Shown here in pieces: positions 1 through 8,859 of a stretch of DNA of 64,000 nucleotides (position 1 is its first letter; every line of letters begins with the position of its first letter). Origin of the DNA: Mycobacterium branderi (lineage in GTDB: Bacteria > Actinomycetota > Actinomycetes > Mycobacteriales > Mycobacteriaceae); the NCBI RefSeq assembly GCF_010728725.1, contig NZ_AP022606.1:4526001-4590000 (forward strand). The letters are read 5' to 3'. A model generated the notes under the pieces. It was not told the origin of the DNA, made no database searches, and worked only from the letters and a program-made list of their open reading frames with translations. A program made the translations under genes and the position numbers.

Positions 1-696
1 CAGCCGGGCTATCCAACCCCCGGCTACTACCCCTCTAGCGAGTTCAGCGTCGGTGACGCGTTCACCTGGGCGTGGAACAAGTTCGGCAAAAACGCGGTCC
101 CGCTGATCGTTTCGTTCGTGGTTTACGGTGTGATCGCTGTGCTTTTGCACGTCGTAGTGTTTGTCCTTCTGGGCAACACCTCTAGCAGCAGCGGATCGTT
201 CGTCGCGAGCCTCGGAACAAGCGGCACAATCGTGTCGGAGATCGTGTCGTTCGTCTACGGCACCTTCGTTCAGGCGGCGGCGTTGTCCGGAACGCTGGAT
301 ATTGCCGACGGCCGGCCGGTGAGCATTGGCTCGTTCTTCAAACCGCGCCACCTCGGCGGCGTGATCCTGGCGGCGCTGCTGGTCGGCGTGCTCACCGCAG
401 TCGGGTACCTGCTGTTCATCATCCCGGGCCTCATCTTCAGCTTTTTCGCCATGTTCACGATCGCCTTCGCGACCGACCGCGGACTGCCGGCGTTCGAAGC
501 GCTGAAGGCCAGCTTCACGACCGTCATGTCGAATATCGGTGGAGCGCTGCTGTCGTGGGTGGTGCAGTTCCTGGTGCTGCTGGCCGGCGCGCTGCTCTGC
601 GGCATCGGGCTCATCGTCGCGGCCCCGGTTGCGCTGCTGATCCAGACCTACACCTACCGCCGTCTCTCCGGCGGGCAGGTGGTACCGACGAGCTAA
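1..696 (+). CDS. Multi-pass integral membrane protein, 5' truncated by the window edge
   Basis: The reading frame is open from base 1, so the start lies upstream; 231 codons are visible. The first residues are rich in Pro, Gly and Tyr, then come about five hydrophobic segments (visible residues near 33-58, 120-155 and 180-215). A segment reading ATDRGLPAFEALKAS between helices is typical of membrane proteins with a Pro/Gly-rich cytoplasmic N-terminus. By position and style it matches the Rv2560 type (proline- and glycine-rich transmembrane protein); this is inference from synteny. No catalytic motif is visible and the function is unknown. Its stop overlaps the stop of the convergent DUF3097 gene by a few bases. 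Confidence 0.8.
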   Translation, partial: QPGYPTPGYYPSSEFSVGDAFTWAWNKFGKNAVPLIVSFVVYGVIAVLLHVVVFVLLGNTSSSSGSFVASLGTSGTIVSEIVSFVYGTFVQAAALSGTLDIADGRPVSIGSFFKPRHLGGVILAALLVGVLTAVGYLLFIIPGLIFSFFAMFTIAFATDRGLPAFEALKASFTTVMSNIGGALLSWVVQFLVLLAGALLCGIGLIVAAPVALLIQTYTYRRLSGGQVVPTS

Positions 697-1514
697 CCCG
701 TCACGAAGTCGATCAGCTCCTCGACCCGGCCGATCAGGGCCGGGTCGAGGTCGTTCCAGTCCCGCACGCGGGCGCGGATGCGCCGCCACGCCGCCGCGGT
801 GTCGGGCTGCCAACCCAGCGCTTCGCACACGCCGTGCTTCCAGTCCACCCCGCGCGGGATCACCGGCCAGGATTGCAGCCCAAGGCGATTCGGCTTGACC
901 GCCTGCCAGATGTCGACGAACGGATGACCGACCACCAGCGTGTGCGCGCCGCCCGGCCCGCGGCGCACTGCCTCGGCCAGCCGCGCCTCCTTCGAGCCGG
1001 GCACCAAATGGTCGACCAGCACGCCGAGCCGCCGGCCCGGGCCCGGCCGGAACCGCTCGACCACGTCGACCAGGTCATCGACGCCGCCCAGGTGCTCGAC
1101 CACCACCCCCTCGACGCGCAGATCGTCGCCCCACACCTGTTCGACGAGTTCGGCGTCGTGGCGGCCCTCGACATAGATCCGGCTGGCCAGCGCCACCCGG
1201 GCCCGCTCCCCCGCGACCGCCACCGATCCCGACGCGGTGCGCTTAGGCGTCTCGGGTAGCGGGCGGCGCGGCGCGGTCACAATCACAGGCCGGCCGTCGA
1301 CGAGGTAGCCGGGTCCGATCGGGAAAGGTCTGGTGCGGCCGTGCCGGTCCTCGAGTTCCATGCGGCCGTACTCGATTCGCACCACCGCGCCGACGTAGCC
1401 GCTCTGCGCGTCTTCGAGGACCATCCCGAGTTCCACCGGCAGTTCCGTGGAGCGCATGCGTCGCGATTGGTGGGGGTCGTTGGCCAAAACGTCGGTTCCG
1501 TAGCGGTCGCTCAC
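693..1514 (-). CDS. DUF3097 family protein, possible TOPRIM-like fold
   Basis: A 273-residue protein of the actinobacterial DUF3097 type. I chose GTG at 1514 because AGGAT lies at ribosome-binding distance and the family-like sequence begins there with SDRYGTDVLA; an ATG at 1640 would add 42 unsupported residues. The middle contains IYVEGRHDAELVEQVWG followed about 50 residues later by LVDHLVPGSKE. This resembles the Glu-Gly-x-x-Asp and later acidic motif of TOPRIM nucleotidyl transferase/nuclease domains. No role is established. Convergent with the upstream membrane protein gene and divergent from the lipoprotein gene. Confidence 0.8.
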   Translation of the reverse strand: MSDRYGTDVLANDPHQSRRMRSTELPVELGMVLEDAQSGYVGAVVRIEYGRMELEDRHGRTRPFPIGPGYLVDGRPVIVTAPRRPLPETPKRTASGSVAVAGERARVALASRIYVEGRHDAELVEQVWGDDLRVEGVVVEHLGGVDDLVDVVERFRPGPGRRLGVLVDHLVPGSKEARLAEAVRRGPGGAHTLVVGHPFVDIWQAVKPNRLGLQSWPVIPRGVDWKHGVCEALGWQPDTAAAWRRIRARVRDWNDLDPALIGRVEELIDFVTG

Positions 1515-1581
1515 CCGAGCGATCCTAAGAACGGTCGTGGCCGAATCCTCGTCGCCACACCGTGTACCAGACACGTGTACA

Positions 1582-1624
1582 TTTGCCGCATTTTCGTCCG
1601 GACCCTTGACAATTTGCCGAATTG
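1582..1624. promoter_or_regulatory. Paired TTTGCCG repeats and inverted repeat in a divergent intergenic region
   Basis: Between the DUF3097 start (1514) and the lipoprotein start (1744), TTTGCCGCATT (1582-1592) and TTTGCCGAATT (1613-1623) occur in the same orientation, 31 bp apart, about three helical turns. The second copy lies inside the perfect inverted repeat CAATT-TGCCG-AATTG (1610-1624), and a TTGACA -35-like hexamer overlaps it at 1606-1611. This looks like an operator/promoter region; the regulator is unknown. Confidence 0.4.
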
Positions 1625-1743
1625 TGTCCAAGGATTTCAAGGGTTGGCGGATCGCGGTCGCTACCAGGGGGTTGATTGCGATCCGTCAACTTCGGGTTCG
1701 CGGCCTCGAACTCGTGGGGAAGTCGTACGGAGGGGGCATCTCG

Positions 1744-2232
1744 ATGAACCGCACCCGGCAGGCGGCTGCCCTTTTCACGGTGGCGACGGTCGGCGCGCTG
1801 ACCGGATGCTCGGCCAAGGCGACCTCCGACGACGACGGCATCGACCCGGGCCAGCCGGCAGCCGCCGGCACCGAGAGCACGAAAATCGCCACGCCGAGCG
1901 GTGAATTCGTCGTGCGCGGCGCCATTCTGCAGAAGTACAACTCGGTCGGCGGGCCGAACGGTCCACTGGCACTGCCGACGGCCAGCGAGCAGTCCGGCCC
2001 CGCCGACGGCCACTACAACACGTTCGACGGCGGCGCCATCTACTGGTCGCCGACCACGGGCGCCCACGTCCTGTGGGGCGGGATCGGCAACACCTGGCGA
2101 AAACACGGTGGCGCGGGCGGTCAACTGGGCTACCCGACCAGCGACGAGCAACCGATTCCCGGTGGCTGGCAACAGCACTTTCAACACGGCACCATCACGT
2201 ACACCGACGGCCCGCGCATCGAAATGAACTAA
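1744..2232 (+). CDS. LGFP-repeat lipoprotein
   Basis: A 162-residue exported lipoprotein. ATG 1744 is preceded by GGAGGGGG. The N-terminus is a lipoprotein signal peptide ending in the lipobox LTGC (lipidated Cys22). The mature part holds two to three LGFP-type repeats (the stretches GGPNGPLALPTASEQ and GGQLGYPTSDEQPI, each followed by an F-x-x-G-x-I-Y/T segment). LGFP repeats are known from actinobacterial cell-wall proteins, where they are thought to bind the mycolyl-arabinogalactan envelope. It probably sits on the outer face of the membrane as an envelope-associated protein. No enzymatic domain is present. Confidence 0.85.
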   Translation: MNRTRQAAALFTVATVGALTGCSAKATSDDDGIDPGQPAAAGTESTKIATPSGEFVVRGAILQKYNSVGGPNGPLALPTASEQSGPADGHYNTFDGGAIYWSPTTGAHVLWGGIGNTWRKHGGAGGQLGYPTSDEQPIPGGWQQHFQHGTITYTDGPRIEMN

Positions 2233-2295
2233 CGACGTTGCGCTAAGCCGTTGACTGCCTTGACGTTCCGACGGCCAGATTATCTTGGGGGACAG

Positions 2296-2703
2296 ATGAC
2301 GCAAAGTTCGTCAATCAATGGGGCGGCGCTGATCAGCGCCGAGGAGCTCAAAGAACAGATCGACGACGGGCGCCTCGACATCGATGCGGTCGACGACGAC
2401 GGCAGGACGCCGCTACACCGCGCAATCGACCTCGGCGCCGAGGATCTCGCCGTATTCCTGGTGAGCATCGGAGCGGACGTGAACCTGCGCGACCGATGGG
2501 GCAACACCCCGCTGTGGCGAGCTGTGTACCACGCGCCGGGGACTGACGCAATCGTCGAGCTGCTCCTCGAGCGCGGTGCGGACCCGGCGGCGAAGAACAA
2601 CCACGACGTCAGCCCAATCGACTTGGCGCACAAGATGACCGACGACGACGAGACGGCCAAGCTGCTACCGAGGCTTCAAGCTGCACTGAGCACGGATGAA
2701 TGA
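2296..2703 (+). CDS. Ankyrin-repeat protein
   Basis: A 135-residue protein. ATG 2296 follows a GGGGGA ribosome site. It has about three ankyrin repeats: DDDGRTPLHRAIDLGAEDLA, then DRWGNTPLWRAVYHA, then a degenerate NNHDVSPIDLAHKM. Ankyrin repeats mediate protein-protein binding and there is no catalytic domain. No signal peptide is seen, so it is probably cytosolic. Its last 8 bases overlap the start of the next gene, a small winged-helix protein, so the two are translationally coupled and may act together. Some stand-alone bacterial ankyrin proteins serve as immunity or inhibitor proteins, but no toxin-like gene is adjacent. Confidence 0.8.
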   Translation: MTQSSSINGAALISAEELKEQIDDGRLDIDAVDDDGRTPLHRAIDLGAEDLAVFLVSIGADVNLRDRWGNTPLWRAVYHAPGTDAIVELLLERGADPAAKNNHDVSPIDLAHKMTDDDETAKLLPRLQAALSTDE

Positions 2704-2923
2704 CCGCGTCTGCCCCGAGCTGCTGCGCCAAACGCTGCTGAGCTACCTCACCCGCGCCAGAAGTTCATTGACCACGGCCCAACTCCGCGAACACACCGAA
2801 GAACACTTCCGGCAGCCGATCGTCATCGAGACCGTCTACCGCAGCCTCACCGTGCTCGAACGCCGCGGAGATGTCAAGCGCCGCAACATATCCGGGCGAC
2901 ACGTGCATTGGGTACGTAATTAG
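2696..2923 (+). CDS. Small winged-helix DNA-binding-like protein
   Basis: A 75-residue protein whose ATG at 2696 overlaps the ankyrin gene stop (2701-2703). Residues 12-70 look like a winged helix: LLSYLTRARSSLTTAQLREH, then IVIETVYRSLTVLERRGDV as the recognition helix and wing. The VYRSLTVLERRGDVKRR pattern resembles Fur- or PadR-like recognition helices, but the protein lacks metal-binding or dimerisation domains. It could be a DNA-binding partner of the ankyrin protein. The function is unknown and the assignment rests on pattern reading. Confidence 0.65.
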   Translation: MNDRVCPELLRQTLLSYLTRARSSLTTAQLREHTEEHFRQPIVIETVYRSLTVLERRGDVKRRNISGRHVHWVRN

Positions 2924-2994
2924 CAAGCCCGGCTCGGCCGGAAATAGCCCTGGCTGAGCTACCCTAACCCGCTCCACAGGAGCACAATCGCATT

Positions 2995-3384
2995 GTGGCC
3001 ACGTGGGACGACGTTGCCGGCATCGTCGGCGAGCTGCCGCTCGTCGAAGAGCGCTCGCCACACGACTGGCGGATCGGCAAGAAGCTGATCGCCTGGGAAC
3101 GCCCACTGCGCAAGTCCGATCGAGAAGCGTTGGCGGCGCGGGGAATTGAGCCTCCCGACGGTGACATCCTCGGGGTCAGGGTGGCCGACGAGGGCGTCAA
3201 GTTCGCGTTGATCGCCGAGGAGCCCGGGGTGTATTTCACCACGCCGCATTTCGACGGGTATCCGGCAGTATTGGTCAAACTGGGCCAAATCGACGAGCTC
3301 GGGCTTCGCGAAGTGATCACCGAGGCTTGGCTGACTCAGGCTCCGAAACGTCTGGTCGAGGAGTTCCTCGGCGAGGCGACCTGA
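2995..3384 (+). CDS. MmcQ/YjbR family protein
   Basis: A 129-residue protein starting at GTG 2995, with CAGGAG about 10 bases upstream. The composition and motifs are those of the MmcQ/YjbR family (CyaY-like fold, sometimes called DUF419): an N-terminal WDDVAGIVGELPLVEE, a central KLIAWERPL, then GVYFTTPHFDGYPAVLVKL and a C-terminal EAWLTQAPKRLVEEF. Members are small cytosolic proteins, suggested to bind DNA; none has a firmly established role. It is monocistronic as far as can be seen. Confidence 0.8.
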   Translation: MATWDDVAGIVGELPLVEERSPHDWRIGKKLIAWERPLRKSDREALAARGIEPPDGDILGVRVADEGVKFALIAEEPGVYFTTPHFDGYPAVLVKLGQIDELGLREVITEAWLTQAPKRLVEEFLGEAT

Positions 3385-3726
3385 GGACGGCTTCCAGGTC
3401 GTCCACGCACGTCGCTACGACGGCGGCAAGGACCACCGTCATGGTTGCGGGCCGCGTACCCGAGTCCCGAGCGCGCTGCTCGTGCAACCGGCCGACGACA
3501 GCTACGCCTCAGAGACATCATTGGTAACACAAACAACAGAAGTTAACTATTACCTCACTAAGCTTGCCTAACAACAACAATCACTTTTATAGCGGAAGTA
3601 TCATCAGCATCAATAACACTTCTATTAACTCATGACTACTAGAAACGCCGGGACACCATCAATCTCGCTAAATAAAAATTGACTCACCTGTTGACAATTT
3701 TCACGATCATTTGTTACTGGTGTTAA
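3385..3726. promoter_or_regulatory. Gene-free leader with a hairpin, then an AT-rich block before the rpf gene
   Basis: No gene is visible here. The first part keeps the local high GC and contains GGTTGC (3443-3448) pairing with GCAACC (3484-3489), with an inner GAGC/GCTC stem; it could end the upstream transcript. From about 3525 to 3726 the GC content falls to roughly one third, with runs such as AACAACAACAA and AAATAAAAATT, unlike anything else in the window. TTGACA at 3691-3696 is followed 18 bases later by TACTGG, which would place transcription start at or next to the ATG at 3727. No ribosome site is visible, so a leaderless transcript is possible. No riboswitch was recognised. Confidence 0.6.
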
Positions 3727-4170
<444 letters not shown>

Positions 4171-4237
4171 CCGCTAATTCACCGCCTGCAGCTCGAAAAG
4201 CGGGATGCCCTGATACTCCGCGGAAAGGCCAATGGCG

Positions 4238-4651
4238 TCAGTCGCGCCCGGCCGGATTCGGCACCGTCAGCACCGCCTGGGTCTGGGTCACCTGGGCGAC
4301 GAGCTTGCCGCGGTCGTCGGTGAGGTTGGTCTGCGCGACGATCGTGCTGCGGCCTACGTGCAGCGGTTCGCTGGTGGCTGTGACAACACCCGAGCGCACG
4401 GCGCGGAAGAAGTTCGTCTTCGACTCGATCGTCGCGGTGCCGGCGCCCGGCGGCAGGTTGGCCACGGCACAGATTGCGCCGATGGTGTCCGCGAACGCCA
4501 TCAGTGCTCCGCCGTGCAGTATCCCGCCCGTCGTGCAGAGTTCCTCGGCCCAATTCATCGTGGCCGTCACCCGCTGCGGCGTGACCTCGCTGACGTCGAT
4601 GCCGAGGGTGGCCGCCAACGGGACGGCCGAAACGACGTCACTGGGATCCAT
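4238..4651 (-). CDS. PaaI-type hotdog-fold thioesterase
   Basis: A 137-residue protein of the hotdog thioesterase family, predicted to hydrolyse small acyl-CoA thioesters in the cytosol. The signature is [19 protein letters not shown] (HGG motif with the following Asp as catalytic candidate), then [20 protein letters not shown] in the second half. ATG 4651 lies 14 bases inside the end of aspS, so the gene is translationally coupled to it; the longer frame to 4726 would run deep into aspS. The substrate is unknown. Confidence 0.85.
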   Translation of the reverse strand: MDPSDVVSAVPLAATLGIDVSEVTPQRVTATMNWAEELCTTGGILHGGALMAFADTIGAICAVANLPPGAGTATIESKTNFFRAVRSGVVTATSEPLHVGRSTIVAQTNLTDDRGKLVAQVTQTQAVLTVPNPAGRD

Positions 4652-6422
4652 GACTACCCCGGGGTGGCGGCACGACGTCGATGCCGGCCTCCTTGCGCTG
4701 CTGGGCGGTGATCGGCGCCGGCGCATCGGTCAGCGGGTCGACGCCGCCGCCGGACTTCGGGAACGCGATCACCTCGCGGATCGAGTCGACGCCGGCCAGC
4801 AGCGCAGTGGTTCGGTCCCAGCCGAACGCGATGCCGCCGTGCGGCGGCGCGCCAAACATGAACGCCTCCAACAGGAAACCGAACTTCTCTTCGGCCTGCG
4901 CCTTGTCGAGGCCCATCACCGCGAACACCTTCTCTTGAATGTCGCGCCGGTGGATACGGATTGAGCCGCCGCCGATTTCGTGCCCGTTGCACACGATGTC
5001 GTAGGCGTCGGCCAGTACGGCGCCCGGGTCGGTGTCGATGTGCTCGGCACACTCGGGCTTGGGCGCGGTGAACGCATGGTGCACCGCCGTCCACGCACCG
5101 CCGCCGACGGTGACTTCACCGGCGGCCGTCGCCTCGTCGGCCGGTTCGAACAACGGCGGGTCGACCACCCAGACGAATGCCCACGCGTCGGGGTCGATCA
5201 TGCCCTGCCGCCTGGCGATCTCGTTGCGGGCCGCGCCGAGCAGGGCGCGCGACGGCTTCGGCGGCCCAGCCGAGAAGAACACGCAGTCACCGGGTTTGGC
5301 ACCGACATGCGCGGCCAGTCCCGCGCGCTCAGCCTCGGACAGGTTCTTGGCGACGGGCCCGCCCAGCGTGCCGTCGTCGGCCACCAGCACGTAGGCCAGC
5401 CCCTTGTGGCCGCGCTGCTTGGCCCAGTCCTGCCAGCCGTCCAGTGTGCGCCGTGGTTGTGACGCGCCGCCCGGCATCACCACCGCGCCGACATACGGCG
5501 CCTGGAAGACCCGAAAAGGCGTGTCCGAGAAGAACTCCGTGCATTCCACCAGTTCCAGGCCGAAACGCATGTCGGGCTTGTCGGACCCGAACCGGCGCAT
5601 GGCCTCGTCATACGTGATCCGCGGAATCGGCCTCGGCAGTTCGTATCCGATCAGCGCCCACAGCGCGGCGAGGATTTCCTCGGAGACTGCAATGACGTCG
5701 TCGGCGTCGACGAAGCTCATCTCCATGTCGAGCTGGGTGAATTCCGGCTGGCGGTCGGCGCGGAAATCCTCGTCGCGATAGCACCGGGCGATCTGGTAGT
5801 AACGCTCCATCCCGGCGACCATCAGCAGCTGCTTGAACAGCTGCGGGCTCTGCGGCAGAGCGTAGAACGATCCGGGTTGCAGCCGCGCGGGCACCAGGAA
5901 ATCGCGGGCGCCCTCCGGGGTGGAGCGGGTCATCGTCGGCGTCTCGATCTCGACGAAGTCGTGTCGCGCCAACACTTCTCGTGCGGCGGCATTCACCTTG
6001 GACCGCAACCGAATTGCCGCACCCGGGCCGTCGCGGCGCAGGTCGAGGTAGCGGTACTTGAGCCGGACCTCCTCGCCGGCGGGCTCGTCGAGCTGGAACG
6101 GCAGCGGCGCGCACTCGCCGAGGACCGTCAACGATGTGGCGTTGAGTTCGATCTCGCCGGTGGCGATCTCGGGGTTGGCGTTGCCCTCCGGGCGGATCTC
6201 GACGACACCCTGGACGGCGATGCAGAACTCGGCGCGCAGCCGGTGCGCCTGCTCCAGGACGTCGGCGGCGCGGAACACCACCTGCGACACCCCTGACGCG
6301 TCGCGCAGGTCGATGAAGATCACCCCGCCGTGGTCGCGGCGGCGTGCCACCCAGCCGGCCAGCGTCACCGTTTGGCCCGCGTCGGCGGCGCGCAACGAAC
6401 CTGCGGCGTGAGTGCGCAGCAC
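4638..6422 (-). CDS. aspS: Aspartyl-tRNA synthetase (AspRS/AspS)
   Basis: A 594-residue class II synthetase that charges tRNA-Asp, probably also tRNA-Asn (non-discriminating type, as known in mycobacteria). The N-terminal OB-fold anticodon domain ([20 protein letters not shown]) is followed by class II motif 1, motif 2 ([20 protein letters not shown]), a bacterial GAD insertion (about 300-410), and motif 3 ([16 protein letters not shown]). I chose GTG 6422 (MLRTHAAG...) because GAGGAG lies 5 bases upstream. The M. tuberculosis protein begins two residues earlier, but that codon here is GTA, not a usable start. The thioesterase gene is coupled downstream. Confidence 0.95.
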   Translation of the reverse strand: MLRTHAAGSLRAADAGQTVTLAGWVARRRDHGGVIFIDLRDASGVSQVVFRAADVLEQAHRLRAEFCIAVQGVVEIRPEGNANPEIATGEIELNATSLTVLGECAPLPFQLDEPAGEEVRLKYRYLDLRRDGPGAAIRLRSKVNAAAREVLARHDFVEIETPTMTRSTPEGARDFLVPARLQPGSFYALPQSPQLFKQLLMVAGMERYYQIARCYRDEDFRADRQPEFTQLDMEMSFVDADDVIAVSEEILAALWALIGYELPRPIPRITYDEAMRRFGSDKPDMRFGLELVECTEFFSDTPFRVFQAPYVGAVVMPGGASQPRRTLDGWQDWAKQRGHKGLAYVLVADDGTLGGPVAKNLSEAERAGLAAHVGAKPGDCVFFSAGPPKPSRALLGAARNEIARRQGMIDPDAWAFVWVVDPPLFEPADEATAAGEVTVGGGAWTAVHHAFTAPKPECAEHIDTDPGAVLADAYDIVCNGHEIGGGSIRIHRRDIQEKVFAVMGLDKAQAEEKFGFLLEAFMFGAPPHGGIAFGWDRTTALLAGVDSIREVIAFPKSGGGVDPLTDAPAPITAQQRKEAGIDVVPPPRGSHGSQ

Positions 6423-6486
6423 GAATACTCCTCTGCATGTTGGTGGGCGACTGCCCAGTGTAGAGCGGGTAATTTCGACGATCGTC

Positions 6487-7368
6487 ATGCATATTGCCGT
6501 GGTAGGTCCCGGGGCGGTCGGTGCGACGGTCGCTGCGCTGCTGCACGCCGCCGGTCACCGGGTATTGCTGTGCGGGCGCACGCCGCGCGACCGGATCGAA
6601 CTGCGGCCCGACGGAGCCGATCCGATCGTGGTGCCCGGTCCGGTGTGCACCGACCCCGGCGAGATCGACGCGCGGGTCGACGTGGTGGTACTGGCCGTCA
6701 AGGCCACCCAGAACGACCAGGCAGGCGGCTGGCTCTCCCGGCTGTGCGACGAGCACACGGTCGTGGCCGTGCTGCAGAACGGAATCGAGCAGGTCGAACA
6801 GGTGCAGCCGCACTGCCCGACGTCGGCGGTGGTGCCCGGCATCGTCTGGTACAGCGCCGAGACCGAGCCGGACGCAGGGGTGCGGCTGCGCACCGAGGCG
6901 CGGCTGGTGCTGCCCACCGGACCGGCGGCGGAGACGGTCGCCGAGCTGCTGCGCGGCGCCGGCTGTGTGGTGGACTGCGACCCCGACTTCACCGCCGCAC
7001 TGTGGCGCAAGCTGCTGGTCAACGCGCTGGCCGGGCTGATGGCGTTGACGGGACGGCGCTCGGGCATGTTCCGCCGCGACGATGTGGCCGCGCTGTCGCG
7101 CGCTTATCTGGCCGAGTGCCTGGCCGTGGCGCGCGCCGAGGGCGCGGGCCTGGGCGAGGATGTGGTCGACGAGATGGTCGAGATGTTCCGCCGCGCCCCC
7201 GCCGACATGGGCACCTCGATGCTCGCCGACCGCGAGGCCCGTCGCCCGCTGGAATGGGACGTGCGCAACGGTGTGATCATCCGCAGGGCGCGCCGTCACG
7301 GCATCCCCACACCGATCAGCGACATCCTGGTGCCGCTGCTGGCCGCCGCCAGCGACGGGCCGGGCTGA
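6487..7368 (+). CDS. Ketopantoate reductase-like oxidoreductase (Rv2573 type)
   Basis: A 293-residue protein with an N-terminal Rossmann motif ([17 protein letters not shown]) and the architecture of 2-dehydropantoate 2-reductase (PanE/ApbA): NADPH domain to about 165, then a helical C-terminal domain with [17 protein letters not shown], where the Lys matches the family's catalytic lysine. The family makes pantoate for coenzyme A from ketopantoate. Mycobacteria carry several paralogues, so the exact substrate is not certain. ATG 6487 is the first start and begins directly at the Rossmann strand. Divergent from aspS, with about 64 bp between the starts. Confidence 0.82.
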   Translation: MHIAVVGPGAVGATVAALLHAAGHRVLLCGRTPRDRIELRPDGADPIVVPGPVCTDPGEIDARVDVVVLAVKATQNDQAGGWLSRLCDEHTVVAVLQNGIEQVEQVQPHCPTSAVVPGIVWYSAETEPDAGVRLRTEARLVLPTGPAAETVAELLRGAGCVVDCDPDFTAALWRKLLVNALAGLMALTGRRSGMFRRDDVAALSRAYLAECLAVARAEGAGLGEDVVDEMVEMFRRAPADMGTSMLADREARRPLEWDVRNGVIIRRARRHGIPTPISDILVPLLAAASDGPG

Positions 7369-7406
7369 CTTCGATCCCCTGCCCGATTTCACCCAAAGGA
7401 GTGCCA

Positions 7407-7940
7407 ATGCCGAAAATGTTTCCCTGCGAACGCGTCGACGCCAGCTTCGCCGAGACAGCGCCCTATCGGTTCGCCAACAGCGTCGACCTGGCGATCACGC
7501 CCGAGCAGCTCTTCGAAGTCCTCGCCGACGCCGAATCCTGGCCACGCTGGGCATCGGTGATCACCAAGGTGACCTGGACCAGCCCGGAGCCGCGCGGCGT
7601 GGGCACCACCCGCATCGTGCACATGCGCGGCGGCATCGTCGGCGACGAGGAGTATCTGGTCTGGGAGCCCTTCACCCGCATGACTTTTCGGTTCAACGAG
7701 TGCTCGACGCGCACCCTTGGCGCCTTCGCCGAGGACTACCGCGTCGAACCCACGCACGTCGGCTGCCGGCTGACGTGGACCATGGCCATCAAGCCTCTCG
7801 GTATATCGCGGTTGGGTCTGTTCCTGGGTCGCCCGGTCATGAACTGGATGCTGCGGTCGTTCCTGGCCAACTTGCGCAGCTACACCGACGCTCGCTTCGC
7901 CGCAACCTTGGGCAGCCCGAACCGCGGTGTGGAAGGCTGA
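7407..7940 (+). CDS. SRPBCC/START-like ligand-binding protein (Rv2574 type)
   Basis: A 177-residue protein; ATG 7407 follows AAAGGAG. The START-like helix-grip pattern is visible: YRFANSVDLAITPEQLFEVLADAESWPRW at the start, GVGTTRIVHMRGG and EEYLVWEPFTRMTFRF in the sheet, and a long C-terminal helix with LANLRSYTDARFAA. Such proteins bind hydrophobic ligands or act as polyketide cyclases or transporters; there is no specific clue here. Same strand as the reductase and the protease, so possibly one transcript. Confidence 0.8.
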   Translation: MPKMFPCERVDASFAETAPYRFANSVDLAITPEQLFEVLADAESWPRWASVITKVTWTSPEPRGVGTTRIVHMRGGIVGDEEYLVWEPFTRMTFRFNECSTRTLGAFAEDYRVEPTHVGCRLTWTMAIKPLGISRLGLFLGRPVMNWMLRSFLANLRSYTDARFAATLGSPNRGVEG

Positions 7941-7974
7941 TGCAAGCCCCCATTCACAGGCAACGGAGCGCGCG

Positions 7975-8853
7975 ATGACCTTCAACGAGGGAATGCAGAT
8001 CGACACCAGCACCACGTCGTCGTCGGGCGGCGGCGGTCGCGGGATTGCGATCGGCGGCGGCCTGGGCGGCCTGCTGATCGTGGTGGTGGCCATGTTGCTC
8101 GGCGTCGATCCCGGCAACGTGATCAGCCAGCAGACGGTCAACACTCGCGAGGACGTGGCACCCGGGTTCGACCTCAACAAGTGCCGAACCGGCGCCGACG
8201 CCAACAAATACGTGCAGTGCCGCGTGGTGGCCACCGGCAACTCCGTCGACGGAGTGTGGAAACAGCTGATGCGCGGATACACCCGCCCGCGGGTGCGGTT
8301 GTTCAGCGGGCAGGTCGGCACCGGGTGCGGGTCGGCCACCAGCGAGGTGGGGCCGTTCTACTGCCCGGTCGACCAGACCGCCTACTTCGACACCGACTTC
8401 TTCCAGGTGCTCGTCGACCAATTCGGTTCCAGCGGTGGGCCGTTGGCGCAGGAGTACGTGGTGGCACACGAGTTCGGCCACCATGTCCAGAATCTGCAGG
8501 GCAACCTCGGCCGCGCCCAGCAGGGCGCCCAGGGCGCCAGCGGCAATGGCGTCCGGACCGAACTGCAGGCCGACTGCTATGCCGGCGTGTGGGCGCACTA
8601 CGCGTCGATCACCAAGCAGGAGAGCACCGGTGTTCCGTACCTGGAACCGTTGAGCGACAAGGATATTGCCGACGCGTTGTCGGCGGCGGCGTCGGTGGGC
8701 GACGACCGCATCCAGCGACGGGCCACCGGGCGCACCAACCCCGAGTCGTGGACACATGGGTCCTCCGAGCAGCGGCAGCACTGGTTCACCGTCGGCTACC
8801 AGACCGGCGACCCCAACCAGTGCGACACCTTCCGCGCCGCCCAGCTCGGGTAG
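7975..8853 (+). CDS. YpfJ-family neutral zinc metallopeptidase-like membrane protein
   Basis: A 292-residue protein; ATG 7975 has GGAG upstream. Gly/Ser-rich cytosolic residues 1-22 lead into one transmembrane helix (about 24-40). An extracytoplasmic putative peptidase domain follows, with the zinc motif HEFGHH at 165-170 and ELQADCYAGVWAH further on (third ligand Glu or Asp candidate). The FYCPVDQTAYFDTDFF segment is characteristic of the YpfJ/KPN_02809 family. It matches Rv2575 in the syntenic M. tuberculosis region. Substrates are unknown. It ends convergently against the radical SAM gene. Confidence 0.88.
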   Translation: MTFNEGMQIDTSTTSSSGGGGRGIAIGGGLGGLLIVVVAMLLGVDPGNVISQQTVNTREDVAPGFDLNKCRTGADANKYVQCRVVATGNSVDGVWKQLMRGYTRPRVRLFSGQVGTGCGSATSEVGPFYCPVDQTAYFDTDFFQVLVDQFGSSGGPLAQEYVVAHEFGHHVQNLQGNLGRAQQGAQGASGNGVRTELQADCYAGVWAHYASITKQESTGVPYLEPLSDKDIADALSAAASVGDDRIQRRATGRTNPESWTHGSSEQRQHWFTVGYQTGDPNQCDTFRAAQLG

Positions 8854-8859
8854 CGCCCG

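Noticed and set aside
3385..3726. ydaO/c-di-AMP riboswitch before the rpf gene
   Set aside because: The known riboswitch of rpfA is GC-rich with defined stems. None of these is visible in this AT-rich leader.
5608..7407. A 599-codon frame on the minus strand
   Set aside because: Covers part of aspS in another frame and the antisense of the reductase gene. No recognisable domain.
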